From Pseudomonas berkeleyensis (GTDB taxonomy: Bacteria > Pseudomonadota > Gammaproteobacteria > Pseudomonadales > Pseudomonadaceae): DNA of 64,000 nt. How positions within the stretch are numbered: position 1 is the stretch's first letter; each line of letters opens with the position of its first letter. Below the pieces are notes generated by a model, which saw only the letters and a program-made list of their open reading frames with translations, ran no database searches and was not told where the DNA came from. Positions 29,311 to 37,793 of the stretch are shown here, in pieces. A program made the translations under genes and the position numbers. Where the stretch lies: the NCBI RefSeq assembly GCF_014109765.1, contig NZ_CP059139.1:1364001-1428000 (forward strand). Direction: 5' to 3'.

Positions 29311-29496
29311 TCAGCCTTGCTGGTCGGCCTTGTGCGCGCTGTCCGCTTGCGCCTGTTGCTCGGCGCGTTGTGCCTTGTGCGCCTGCTGGTGAGCCTGGAC
29401 GTGGGCGATGAAGGCCGGGGACTCTTCGGCGAAGCTGGCCTGGCTGGCGAGCAGAGCGCCGAGGGAAAGGGCAGTGGCAGTCAGAAGATTTTTCAT
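29311..29496 (-). CDS. Small secreted Gln/Ala/His-rich protein
   Basis: A 61-residue product: a signal peptide ending ASFAEE, then a short mature part dominated by Q, A, H and K (HVQAHQQAHKAQRAEQQAQA). I do not recognise the family. Five histidines in about 38 mature residues could bind metal, which is speculation. It lies 88 bp before the DUF2790 gene on the same strand, so they may be co-transcribed. Confidence 0.65.
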   Translation of the reverse strand: MKNLLTATALSLGALLASQASFAEESPAFIAHVQAHQQAHKAQRAEQQAQADSAHKADQQG

Positions 29497-29586
29497 GGGG
29501 CGATCCTCGTGCGGATTCTTCGTGGGTTCGAAGTCATCCTAGTGAGGCGTCGAGTTCGGAAAAAGCGCGCTCCGGGTGAATGACCA

Positions 29587-30543
29587 TTACCTTTGGCGCA
29601 ACAGTCTCTCCGCACTTGCCCAGTACTGCGCATCTTCTAATACCGCCTCATCGCCCAATAGCAGCGGCGGCAGCTCGGCCTTGAGAAACTCCACCCAGGT
29701 GCGCGTCTTGGCATCGAGGAAGCGCCGTGACGGATACATCGCGTAGATGTTCAGCGCGCGCAGCCGGTGCTGCGGCAGGATGCGCAGCAGGCGTCCCTCG
29801 CGCAGCGGCTGGCTGGCGACGAACGAGGGCAGCAGGCAGAAACCCATGCCGGCCTGGGCTGCCTTGACCAGCGCTTCGGCGACGTTGACCTGGAAGCATT
29901 CGGCCGGTAGCGCCTCCAACTGCTCGTCACCGAAATCCCATTGGCCGCGGTACAGCGGGTCGGTCAGGCGCAGGTGACGATGCCGCTGCAGGTCAGCCGG
30001 GTGCTCGGGAATCCCGTATTGAGCCAGGTAGCTGGGGGCGGCGCAGATAACGCTGTGGATCGCGCCCAGGCGCTGCGCAACCAATTGTGAGTCAGGCAGG
30101 TCGCGGGCGAAGGCGATGGTCACGTCATGGCCATCTTCGAGCAGATCCGGGGTGCGCTGAGCCAGGGTCAGTTCCACCACGACCTGAGGGTGTCGTTCGG
30201 CATAGCGGGCGATCAATGGGGTGATGTGCTGCAGGCCGAGACCGGTCATGGTGTGCACGCGCAGGCGGCCGCTGGGCGTACGATGTGCGCCACGCGCCTC
30301 GGCGTCGGCCTCGTCGATCTGGCCGAGTATCTGCCGGCAGCGCTCCAGGTAGCGCTCGCCGGTTTCGGTCAATGCCAGGCGTCGTGTGGTGCGCTGCAGC
30401 AGGCGTGCCTCGAGGTGTTGTTCGAGATCGGCGATCAGTCGCGACACCTGCGCGGTGGACAGGTCGAGCGCCTGGGCCGCAGCGGTGAAGCTGCCGCGCT
30501 CGACCACCTGAACGAATACGCGCATGCCGTGCAAGGTGTCCAT
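29587..30543 (-). CDS. LysR family regulator
   Basis: A 318-residue LysR protein with N-terminal winged helix (FVQVVERGSFTAAAQALDLSTAQVSRLIADLE) and an effector domain. The target is unknown. The ATG at 30543 matches the usual LysR N-terminus; the frame continues upstream through the exporter gene and is not used. It lies 50 bp after the LysE-type gene on the same strand. It belongs to the CrgA-like branch that acts on varied targets. Confidence 0.9.
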   Translation of the reverse strand: MDTLHGMRVFVQVVERGSFTAAAQALDLSTAQVSRLIADLEQHLEARLLQRTTRRLALTETGERYLERCRQILGQIDEADAEARGAHRTPSGRLRVHTMTGLGLQHITPLIARYAERHPQVVVELTLAQRTPDLLEDGHDVTIAFARDLPDSQLVAQRLGAIHSVICAAPSYLAQYGIPEHPADLQRHRHLRLTDPLYRGQWDFGDEQLEALPAECFQVNVAEALVKAAQAGMGFCLLPSFVASQPLREGRLLRILPQHRLRALNIYAMYPSRRFLDAKTRTWVEFLKAELPPLLLGDEAVLEDAQYWASAERLLRQR

Positions 30544-30593
30544 TGTTGCTCCTGGCGTAAGAGGGCCAGGCGCATTATGCGCGAGTCCTGCCG

Positions 30594-31196
30594 CTACAGC
30601 GCGCCCAGGATCAACTGCGCCGCCACGGCGAACATCATCGCCGCCACGCCCAGATCGATCAGCCGCCAGGTCAGTGGCCTGGCCAGCCATGGGGCGAGCC
30701 AGGCAGCGCCAAGCGCCAGGGCGCTGAACCAGAGAAAGGAGGCGCTGGCCGCGCCGGCCGCGTAGGCGCCGGGCTCGGGTTGCTGGGCACCGAGTGAACC
30801 GATCAGCAGCACGGTATCCAGATAAACGTGCGGGTTGAGCAGCGTGACTGCAAGGGCTGCCAGCATCACTGCACGCAGCGAGCGCGGTTCACTGCCTGCC
30901 GCTTGCAACGCTTGCGGACGGGCGGCGCGCAGCAGCGCCTGGCTGCCGTACCAGATCAGGAAGGCGGCGCCGCCCCAGCGGGCGATGGCCAGCAGCGCCG
31001 GGCTCTGCGCCAGCAGGGTGGCCAGGCCGAAGACGCCGGCAGCGACCAGCACGGCATCGCAGATGATGCACAGCAGGGCAACCGGGACGTGGTGTTCACG
31101 ACGCAGGCTTTGCGCCAGAACGAAGGCGTTCTGCGCACCAATGGCCATGATCAGACCGATGGCCACCAGCAGGCCGTTGCTATAGCTCTGCCACAT
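30594..31196 (-). CDS. LysE/ArgO family amino-acid exporter
   Basis: A 200-residue, six-helix exporter. AIGAQNAFVLAQSLRREH and LLNPHVYLDTVLLIGSLG are characteristic of ArgO/LysE, exporters of arginine or lysine. The ATG at 31196 overlaps the stop of the ACT-domain gene (TGATG). An ArgP-like LysR gene is divergent from this pair, the usual arrangement for argO. In E. coli ArgP activates argO in response to arginine. Confidence 0.9.
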   Translation of the reverse strand: MWQSYSNGLLVAIGLIMAIGAQNAFVLAQSLRREHHVPVALLCIICDAVLVAAGVFGLATLLAQSPALLAIARWGGAAFLIWYGSQALLRAARPQALQAAGSEPRSLRAVMLAALAVTLLNPHVYLDTVLLIGSLGAQQPEPGAYAAGAASASFLWFSALALGAAWLAPWLARPLTWRLIDLGVAAMMFAVAAQLILGAL

Positions 31197-31609
31197 CACA
31201 CGGGCTCCGGCATGGACGCCGCCGACAGGGCGCGCAGGGTGGACAGCGTCCGCTCGGCGCGCTCGCTGGGCACGAAGAGATGGTCGTGATGAAAGCCGGC
31301 GACCACGTTGCAGCTGATGCCGGCTTGCGCCAGCGCGGCGGAGAAGGAGGCGGTCAGCCCGACAGCGGCCAGCGAGGAATGCACTTCAAGGGTGATCCAG
31401 GCCGCGACGTAGTCGTAGCGCAGGCCATGGGCATCGGCGACTTCGCGTGTCAGCACCAGGCTCAGGCCTTCGCGCTCACGCATGCTGGCGATTGGCTGCA
31501 GGGCGCTGCAGTCATGCTCGGCAGGTACGCAGCAGAACACGTATTCACCTGGGTTGAGTTGCGGCGTCATGCTTTGCAGCAGGCGGGCTAGATCGGTTTC
31601 GCCTGACAT
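31196..31609 (-). CDS. ACT domain protein
   Basis: A 137-residue protein of the ACT_7 type (LNPGEYVFCCVP, AVGLTASFSAALAQAGISCNVVAGFHHDHLFVP). Such domains bind small ligands, often amino acids. It sits directly before the LysE-type exporter with a one-base overlap and could sense the exported amino acid. ATG at 31609 has CAGGAG upstream; an earlier in-frame Met has no site. Confidence 0.85.
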   Translation of the reverse strand: MSGETDLARLLQSMTPQLNPGEYVFCCVPAEHDCSALQPIASMREREGLSLVLTREVADAHGLRYDYVAAWITLEVHSSLAAVGLTASFSAALAQAGISCNVVAGFHHDHLFVPSERAERTLSTLRALSAASMPEPV

Positions 31610-31703
31610 GTCGGGCTCCTGATTGGGCTGAATGCTGGCGAGTCTGCGGCGTCCGGATGTATAAGAGAAACCAATATTGCTGATCACTCATTAGGAAAAT
31701 CGA

Positions 31704-32600
31704 TTGTTCGATTACAAACTTCTGGCCGCGCTGGCGGCAGTGGTGGAACAGGCCGGTTTCGAGCGGGCGGCGCAGGTACTGGGGCTGTCGCAGTCGGCGG
31801 TTTCGCAGCGCATCAAGTTGCTCGAAGCGCGGGTCGGTCAACCGGTGCTGGTACGCGCGACACCGCCAGCACCTACCGAAATCGGGCGGCGTCTGCTCAA
31901 CCATGTGCAGCAGGTGCGTCTGCTCGAGCGCGATTTGCAAGGTCAGGTGCCGGGCCTGGATGAGCAGGCCTTGCCCGAGCGTTTGCGCATCGCCATCAAC
32001 GCCGACAGCCTGGCGACCTGGTGGGCGGCGGCGACCGCCGACTTTTGCGCCGCCCAGCAGGTGCTGATGGAACTGGTGGTGGAGGATCAGGAGGTCGGCC
32101 TCAAGCGCATGCGCGCAGGCGAAGTGGCCGGCTGCGTATGTGCTGCCGAACGGCCGGTGGCGGGCGCGCGCAGCCTGGCGTTGGGGGCCATGCGTTATCG
32201 CGCGCTGGCCAGCCCGGCCTTCATCGCCCGGCATTTCGCCGCTGGTGTCACCGCCGAGGCGCTGGCCCGTGCGCCGGCCATCGTCTATGGCCCGGATGAT
32301 CAGTTGCAGCATCGCTACCTGGCAGGGTTGGGCGTGACAGGCGCTTTCGCCTACCACCTGTGTCCTTCGTCCGAAGGCTTCGTGCGCCTGACCGAAGGTG
32401 GCCTGGGCTGGGGCCTGGTGCCGCAATTGCAGGTGCGGGACGCGCTGGCCAGTGGCAGGCTGGTGGATCTGGTGCCCGAGCGCTTCATCGATGTGCCGCT
32501 GTACTGGCATCACTGGCGCAATGGCGGCGAGTTGTTTGGCGACTTGACCGAGCAGCTGCGTCGCTACTCCGCTTCGGTGCTGGTGCCATTGCACCAATGA
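31704..32600 (+). CDS. argP: LysR regulator of the ArgP type
   Basis: A 298-residue LysR protein. FDYKLLAALAAVVEQAGFERAAQVLGLSQSAVSQRIKLLE is the ArgP/IciA type of winged helix (broken across the text, residues 2-41), and SEGFVRLTEGGLGWGLVPQLQ fits its effector domain. The start is TTG at 31704, preceded by AGGA 7 bases away. It is divergent from the exporter operon, with 94 bp between, where its binding site should lie. Confidence 0.88.
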   Translation: MFDYKLLAALAAVVEQAGFERAAQVLGLSQSAVSQRIKLLEARVGQPVLVRATPPAPTEIGRRLLNHVQQVRLLERDLQGQVPGLDEQALPERLRIAINADSLATWWAAATADFCAAQQVLMELVVEDQEVGLKRMRAGEVAGCVCAAERPVAGARSLALGAMRYRALASPAFIARHFAAGVTAEALARAPAIVYGPDDQLQHRYLAGLGVTGAFAYHLCPSSEGFVRLTEGGLGWGLVPQLQVRDALASGRLVDLVPERFIDVPLYWHHWRNGGELFGDLTEQLRRYSASVLVPLHQ

Positions 32601-32697
32601 GCGGCCTGCAGGGTCGTAGTTCTGGCCGTCACCGACAGGGCAGGCAGGGCTGGGCACTGCTAGAGTGCGGCCAATACAAGAACGACAGGGGGATGCG

Positions 32698-33696
32698 ATG
32701 AGGATTCTGGTCACCGGCGCGAGCGGTTTCATCGGTGGGCGCTTCGCGCGTTTCGCACTCGAGCAGGGCTTGACGGTGCGGGTCAACGGCCGGCGTGCCG
32801 AAGGCGTGCAGCACCTGATCAAGCGCGGTGCCGAATTCGTCCAGGGCGATCTGGGCGATCCCGAACTGGCCCAGGCGTTGTGCCAGGATGTCGAGGCCGT
32901 GGTGCATTGCGCCGGTGCGGTGGGGGTGTGGGGCGACTATGCGCATTTCCATCAGGCCAACGTGACGGTCACCGAGAATGTCGTCGACGCCTGCCTGAAA
33001 CAGAAGGTGCGGCGCCTGGTGCATCTGTCCTCGCCATCGATCTACTTCGATGGGCGCTCGCATGTCGATATTCGTGAGGAGCAGGTGCCCAAGCGCTTCT
33101 CCGATCACTATGGCAAGACCAAGTACCTGGCCGAGCAGCAGGTGTTCGCCGCGCAGGAGTTCGGCCTGGAGGTGATTGCCCTGCGTCCGCGCTTCGTCAC
33201 CGGTGCGGGCGATACCAGCATCTTCCCGCGGCTGATCGGCATGCAGCGCAAGGGGCGCCTGGCGATCATCGGCAATGGCCTGAACAAGGTCGATTTCACC
33301 AACGTGCATAACCTCAATGCTGCCCTGCTCAGCTCACTGCAGGTCGGCGGCCCGGCGCTTGGTCAGGTGTACAACATCAGTAACGGCACGCCGGTACCGC
33401 TGTGGGACGTGGTCAATTACGTGCTGCGCCGACTGGAGCTGCCGCCGGTGACCCGACATATGCCATTCCCGCTGGCCTACGCTGCGGCAACGCTCAATGA
33501 AGGTGTTTGTCGGCTGCTGCCTGGGCGGCCGGAGCCGAGCCTGTTTCGCCTGGGGGTAGCGGTGATGGCCAGGGATTTCTCCCTGAACATCGAGCGTGCC
33601 CGCGAATATCTCGACTACGACCCCAAGGCCGGTTTGTGGGAGGCGCTGGATGAGTTCTGCACCTGGTGGCAGGTGCAGATGGGCCATCAGGCGTAG
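32698..33696 (+). CDS. NAD-dependent epimerase / 3-beta-HSD-like SDR
   Basis: A 332-residue extended SDR. TGASGFIGG is the NAD loop, and YGKTK holds the catalytic Tyr and Lys. The HSD-type segment (VVHCAGAVGVWGDY, VRRLVHLSSPS) relates it to 3-beta-hydroxysteroid dehydrogenase/isomerase-like proteins. The substrate is unknown. AGGGGG precedes the ATG at 32698. Its end overlaps the convergent 33687 gene by 10 bp. Confidence 0.85.
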   Translation: MRILVTGASGFIGGRFARFALEQGLTVRVNGRRAEGVQHLIKRGAEFVQGDLGDPELAQALCQDVEAVVHCAGAVGVWGDYAHFHQANVTVTENVVDACLKQKVRRLVHLSSPSIYFDGRSHVDIREEQVPKRFSDHYGKTKYLAEQQVFAAQEFGLEVIALRPRFVTGAGDTSIFPRLIGMQRKGRLAIIGNGLNKVDFTNVHNLNAALLSSLQVGGPALGQVYNISNGTPVPLWDVVNYVLRRLELPPVTRHMPFPLAYAAATLNEGVCRLLPGRPEPSLFRLGVAVMARDFSLNIERAREYLDYDPKAGLWEALDEFCTWWQVQMGHQA

Positions 33697-33974
33697 ACGC
33701 GCTGACCGCGATAGATCCGCACGGCGCCGGACGGATTGGCGCTCGGTAGCTCCACCGCTGCGATGGGCGTGCTGGTCGGGCGCTGCGGTTGATCGGAGAG
33801 TTCGGCCAGGCGTTGACCGAGGCGGCGAGTTTCTTCGTCGATGGACTTCAGGCTGCCATCGAGCATGGCGCCGATTGCATTGGGCTGGCTCAGGCGGATA
33901 TCCACCTCCAGCTCTTCGCGTAGACGGCGGCGCAGCGCTTTCATGCAGTCCAGTACTTCTTTGTTCAGTTCCAT
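33687..33974 (-). CDS. Small conserved hypothetical protein
   Basis: A 95-residue soluble protein: a basic helical N-terminus (MELNKEVLDCMKALRRRLREEL), a helical centre and a proline-rich tail. I do not recognise it. ATG at 33974 is taken because GGGGGAAG lies upstream and the earlier frame is rich in Arg/Ser as in non-coding DNA. It overlaps the convergent epimerase gene. Confidence 0.6.
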   Translation of the reverse strand: MELNKEVLDCMKALRRRLREELEVDIRLSQPNAIGAMLDGSLKSIDEETRRLGQRLAELSDQPQRPTSTPIAAVELPSANPSGAVRIYRGQRVYA

Positions 33975-34332
33975 TGCTACTTCCCCCGTTTGGTTGAAGG
34001 GCCACGGGCTTCGGCATTCCTCACCTTCCGTGACCTGAACAGCCTCTTCCCACCGGCTGTAACACGCATTCGTGCTGTATCGCTTTGCAGAACTTTTAGG
34101 CCGCCTGCTGGCTTGTGAGCGACGCGCGGTAGGCGTGTTCACGACAAGGGAAAAAGCAAAGTGCGTACCAGTTCAAGTTTTGCGGAACTGCTGGGCTGTA
34201 CACGGGTCGATGGCCCTGTCGCGCCCTTCGTCGGTGCGCTTGCGCACCTCCTTGGCGCGGCGCTGATGGTGTGATGGCGAATCGGTATACTGCGCGGCAT
34301 TTCCGTTTATCCGTTCCAACATAGGTCTGACC
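33975..34332. other. Divergent intergenic region
   Basis: A 358-bp gap with no accepted gene. A likely -10 box TATACT at 34286-34291 would serve the rightward coiled-coil gene. The left part should hold the promoter of the 33974 gene. No repeats seen. Confidence 0.4.
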
Positions 34333-35187
34333 ATGCGCAACGATGCCAATGACGAGCTCGACAATCTGCCCAGCCTGACCACGGAGCGCCGCGAGGATTT
34401 CGTCGAGCCACGCGACGAACCGGCCCCGCGCAGCAGCCGTGCGCCCAGCAACCGCGCAGCGGTCAGCAAAGGCCCGAGCACCGGACCGCTGTGGGCGTTG
34501 GTGGGGGCGCTGAGCATCGCCCTGGCCGGCCTTGGTTGGTGGAGCCTGCAGCAGATCGGTCTGATGGAGCAGCGTCTGGTGGCGACCCAGGAAAGTTTCG
34601 CGCGCATCAGCGAGGAAGCCGCCGGGCGTATTCAGGATATTTCCGGCAAGGTGGTGGCGACCGAGTCCAACGTCACCAGCGGCAGCGAGGCGCTCAAGCT
34701 GCAGGTTCGGCAACTGGAGAACCGCCTGGCCGAACTGAGCAAGCAGCAGCAACAGAGCGCCACGGCGCAAGCCGCGCTGGACAAGCGCATCGATCAGCTG
34801 GGCACGGAGCTCAAGAATGGCATCGGTGCCAGTGCCGATTTCGACAAGCGTCTGCAGGCGCTGACCAGCGAGCAGACGGCGCTGAAGGCGGCGCAAGGCG
34901 ATGCCAAGGCGACCCAGGCCGAACTGGCCAAGCTCGATACCCGGATCAAGACGCTGAGCACTGATATCGATGCGCTGAAGAAGCAGGGCAACCCGAGCCA
35001 GGCCATCCGTAGCCTGGAGCAGGATCTGCTGGTGCTGCGCAGCGAGCTGGACAATCGTCCGGCCGCCGCGGCCAGTGAGGGCCCGAATACCGCCGAGTTC
35101 GATGCCTTCCGTGCGCAGATGACGCGCAATATCAGCACCCTGCAAAGCCAGGTGGTGAATCTGCAGCAGCAGCTCAATCAGCGCTGA
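34333..35187 (+). CDS. Membrane-anchored coiled-coil protein
   Basis: A 284-residue protein. Residues 1-50 are charged and probably cytoplasmic; a single membrane helix lies at about 52-70 (GPLWALVGALSIALAGLGWW). The remaining 200 residues are a long coiled coil (LRQLENRLAELSKQQQQ type) and would be periplasmic. I know of similar Pseudomonas proteins described only as ATPase-like or hypothetical; no ATPase motif is present. The gene ends directly at repeat copy B. Confidence 0.75.
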   Translation: MRNDANDELDNLPSLTTERREDFVEPRDEPAPRSSRAPSNRAAVSKGPSTGPLWALVGALSIALAGLGWWSLQQIGLMEQRLVATQESFARISEEAAGRIQDISGKVVATESNVTSGSEALKLQVRQLENRLAELSKQQQQSATAQAALDKRIDQLGTELKNGIGASADFDKRLQALTSEQTALKAAQGDAKATQAELAKLDTRIKTLSTDIDALKKQGNPSQAIRSLEQDLLVLRSELDNRPAAAASEGPNTAEFDAFRAQMTRNISTLQSQVVNLQQQLNQR

Positions 35188-35188
35188 G

Positions 35189-35371
35189 AACCTGTTCACG
35201 ATCTGCTGCGCGTCGGCCCTACTGCGTTAAAAACAGGCTGGAGCGCCAGCCCGGTCGGACTGCTCATTTACAGCTTGTAAAGTCGAGCGCGACTCCGACC
35301 GCTCCTCGCCTGTTTTTGCGGGGCCGCCATCGGTGTTGTATGGCTCTAGCTCGCAAGATCGTGAACAGGTT
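35189..35371. repeat. Dispersed inverted-repeat element, copy B
   Basis: Bounded by 16-bp exact inverted arms, 35189-35204 (AACCTGTTCACGATCT) and 35356-35371. Inside are TGCGTTAAAAACA (35223-35235), TGCTCATTTACAGCT (about 35260-35275) and CGCCTGTTTTTG (about 35308-35319), shared with copy A at 3676-3811. It begins two bases after the coiled-coil gene stop. Confidence 0.65.
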
Positions 35372-35387
35372 TTGAGGCACTTCGCTA

Positions 35388-35427
35388 AACGAACAAGCCC
35401 CGCAATGCGGGGCTTGTTCGTTTCTTT
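35388..35427. terminator. Strong bidirectional intrinsic terminator
   Basis: A 16-bp perfect stem (35388-35403 with 35407-35422) around the loop AAT, with CGTTTCTTT on the right and an A-rich left flank. It separates the rightward coiled-coil gene from the leftward reductase gene and should stop both. Confidence 0.85.
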
Positions 35428-35433
35428 CCGGCC

Positions 35434-35496
35434 GTAGGGTGTCGCGGGGCCGCCTAGGTTGTGCGCTGCCCGGTTGGTGCGCGCAGCGCACCCTAC
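35434..35496. repeat. REP-type pair, TAGGGTGCGC family
   Basis: GTAGGGTG (35434-35441) and its inverse (35489-35496) bracket the unit; the right member is GGTGCGCGCAGCGCACC followed by CTAC. Confidence 0.6.
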
Positions 35497-35506
35497 ATGA
35501 AGTGCG

Positions 35507-36556
35507 TTACAGGCGCGGGTAGTCGATGTAACCGACCGGGCCGGCGCCGTAGAAGGTCTGCGGTTGCGGCTCGTTCAGCGGTGCATCCTGCGCCAGGCGC
35601 TCGGGCAGATCCGGGTTGGCGATGAAGGGGATGCCGAAGGCCACTGCATCGGCCTTGCCCTCGGCCAGCCAGGCGTTGGCCTGATCCTTGGTGAAGCGTT
35701 CGTTGGCGATGAACACGCCGCCGAATTCCTTCTTCAGTTGCGGCGTCAGGCTGTCGTCGCCCGCCTTCTCGCGAGCGCAGATGAAGGCGATGCCACGTTT
35801 GCCCAGTTCGCGAGCCACGTAGCCGAAGGTTTCGGCGCGGTTGGCGTCGCCCATGTCGTGGGAATCCGCACGCGGCGCCAGGTGCACGCCGACACGGCCG
35901 GCGCCCCACACCGAGATGGCCGCATCGGTCACTTCCAGCAGCAGACGTGCACGATTCTCAACGCTGCCACCGTAGCGGTCGGTGCGTTGGTTGGTGCTGC
36001 TCTGCAGGAACTGGTCGAGCAGGTAGCCGTTGGCACCGTGGATTTCCACACCATCGAAACCGGCGGCCATGGCGTTCTCGGCGCCTTGGCGATAAGCCTC
36101 GACGATATCGGCGATCTCTTCGGTTGCCAGGGCACGCGGGGTGACGAACTCCTTGATCGGGCGCACCAGGCTGACGTGGCCGGCCGGTTGGATGGCACTC
36201 GGTGCCACCGGCAGTTCGCCATTCAGGTAGATCGGGTCGGAGATCCGGCCGACGTGCCACAGCTGCAGGACGATCTTGCCGCCGTTGGCATGGACTGCCT
36301 GGGTGACGTTGCTCCAGCCACGAATCTGCTCATCCGACCAGATGCCGGGGGTGTCCGGGTAGCCGACGCCCATCGGCGTGACGGCGGTGGCTTCGCTGAT
36401 GATCAGGCCAGCCGAGGCACGCTGTACGTAATACTCGGCCATCAGCGCGTTGGGTACGCGACCTTCGTCGGCGCGGCAACGGGTCAGCGGGGCCATGATG
36501 ATGCGGTTGTTCAGGTGCAGATCACCGATCAGGATGGGGTCGAACAGTGTGGGCAT
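35507..36556 (-). CDS. Old yellow enzyme family alkene reductase
   Basis: A 349-residue FMN-dependent barrel enzyme of the NemA/XenB group, which reduces activated C=C bonds and nitro compounds with NADPH. APLTRCRA at the start, EIHGANGYLLDQFLQ in the centre and QRTDRYGGSVENR are family marks. It follows the ArsR gene by 27 bp on the same strand, so it is probably de-repressed by an electrophile sensed by that protein. Confidence 0.92.
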   Translation of the reverse strand: MPTLFDPILIGDLHLNNRIIMAPLTRCRADEGRVPNALMAEYYVQRASAGLIISEATAVTPMGVGYPDTPGIWSDEQIRGWSNVTQAVHANGGKIVLQLWHVGRISDPIYLNGELPVAPSAIQPAGHVSLVRPIKEFVTPRALATEEIADIVEAYRQGAENAMAAGFDGVEIHGANGYLLDQFLQSSTNQRTDRYGGSVENRARLLLEVTDAAISVWGAGRVGVHLAPRADSHDMGDANRAETFGYVARELGKRGIAFICAREKAGDDSLTPQLKKEFGGVFIANERFTKDQANAWLAEGKADAVAFGIPFIANPDLPERLAQDAPLNEPQPQTFYGAGPVGYIDYPRL

Positions 36557-36583
36557 GGTGGTTCTCCGAGGTAAGGGGGCGAT

Positions 36584-36910
36584 TCAGAGTTGCTGGCCAA
36601 GGCGCTCGACGAAGGCCTGGATCAGCTCGTCGTTGCGCTTGAAGAAATGCCACTGGCCGACCTTGCGGCTGGTCACCAGACCGGCGCGCTGCAAGGTGGT
36701 CAGATGGGCGGAAACGGTGGATTGCGAAAGCCCGGTACGCAGAAAGATCTTGCCGGCGCACACGCCGATCTCCAGCGGGTGATCCTGTTCGGCGAAGTGC
36801 TGCTCGGGCTCCTTCAACCAGTCGAGGATGTCGCGGCGAACCGGGTGGGCGAGGGCCTTGATGATGGCGTCGAGGTCGATGTCCATGGCGTTGTCGTTGC
36901 GTATCGTCAT
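36584..36910 (-). CDS. ArsR family repressor
   Basis: A 108-residue winged-helix protein. ALAHPVRRDILDWL and LSQSTVSAHLTTLQRAGLV form the DNA-binding fold. A cysteine in EIGVCAGKIF is a possible sensing residue. No arsenic-type CxCxxC motif is present. It is upstream of and probably co-transcribed with the old-yellow-enzyme gene; a dyad at 36922-36943 is its likely operator. ATG 36910 is used; 36886 is a weaker alternative. Confidence 0.88.
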   Translation of the reverse strand: MTIRNDNAMDIDLDAIIKALAHPVRRDILDWLKEPEQHFAEQDHPLEIGVCAGKIFLRTGLSQSTVSAHLTTLQRAGLVTSRKVGQWHFFKRNDELIQAFVERLGQQL

Positions 36911-36921
36911 GTGGCGAACCT

Positions 36922-36943
36922 TATATCGTCTCTGAGCGATATA
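36922..36943. promoter_or_regulatory. Dyad operator for the ArsR gene
   Basis: TATATCG and CGATATA are 7-bp exact inverted arms around 8 bases. The site begins 11 bp before the ArsR start codon, where autorepression would be expected. Confidence 0.6.
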
Positions 36944-37012
36944 CAGATCGATTGTTCCAATAGTCTCCATCAGCCACTTCGATTGTCCTGTCGGCGGGGT
37001 TAGGCTCACGGG

Positions 37013-37612
37013 ATGAACTACCTGGCTCATCTGCACCTCGGCGGTAACGCAGCGCCGCAACTGCTCGGCAGCCTCTATGGCGATTTCGTCAAAGGCCCGC
37101 TGGTCGGGCGTTGGCCGGCGCAAATCGAGGCCGCCATTCGCCTGCATCGACGCATCGATGCCTTCACCGACAGCCACCCGTTGCAGGCCCGGGCTCGTGC
37201 ACGTTTTCCGGAGCAGCGGCGGAGAACGGCCGGCATGCTGCTGGATCTGTTCTTCGATCATTGTCTGGCCCGGGATTGGTCGGCGTACGCGGCGCAGCCG
37301 CTGGAACATTTCACCGATCGGGTCTACCAGGTGCTTGCCGCCGAGCCCGAGCTACCAGGGCGCCTGGCGTTGATGGCGCCGCGTATGGCGGCGCAGGACT
37401 GGCTCGGCAGCTACCGCGAATTCGCCGTGCTGGAACAGGTGATCGCCGGTATGCAGCGACGCTTGTCCAAACCGCAGTTGCTCGATGGCAGCCTGGCGGA
37501 ACTGGAGCGCCTGTACGAACCGCTCAGCGAGGACTTTCGCGCCTTCTACCCCGAGTTGATGGCCTTCGCCGAGGCCGAGCTTGTAGGTTCGAGGCAAGCC
37601 GGGAGCGCCTGA
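37013..37612 (+). CDS. acpH: ACP phosphodiesterase
   Basis: A 199-residue HD-like hydrolase that removes phosphopantetheine from acyl carrier protein. MNYLAHLHLGG at the start, GDFVKGP and the HRRIDAFTDSHP stretch are typical of AcpH. The length is normal. It is a single gene, divergent from the ArsR gene. AcpH is dispensable in E. coli. Confidence 0.9.
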   Translation: MNYLAHLHLGGNAAPQLLGSLYGDFVKGPLVGRWPAQIEAAIRLHRRIDAFTDSHPLQARARARFPEQRRRTAGMLLDLFFDHCLARDWSAYAAQPLEHFTDRVYQVLAAEPELPGRLALMAPRMAAQDWLGSYREFAVLEQVIAGMQRRLSKPQLLDGSLAELERLYEPLSEDFRAFYPELMAFAEAELVGSRQAGSA

Positions 37613-37617
37613 GTGGC

Positions 37618-37677
37618 GGTGCGCACGGCGCGCCCTACGGGCGTTTCCCTGCATCCGTAGGGTGCGCCGTGCGCACC
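37618..37677. repeat. REP-type inverted pair, TAGGGTGCGC family
   Basis: Two 23-bp units, 37618-37640 and 37655-37677, are inverted copies that agree at 22 positions and are separated by 14 bp. This is the best-preserved pair of the family in the window. Confidence 0.75.
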
Positions 37678-37793
37678 AGCGATTTCGCCACTGCGACGGT
37701 CGCCGCTAAAGCGCCTCCCACAAGGTCTCGCGTCGGGCGCTGTGGCAAGGCTTTAGACGCGACAATCACCACTGAAATCTCTCCCACAACGGC

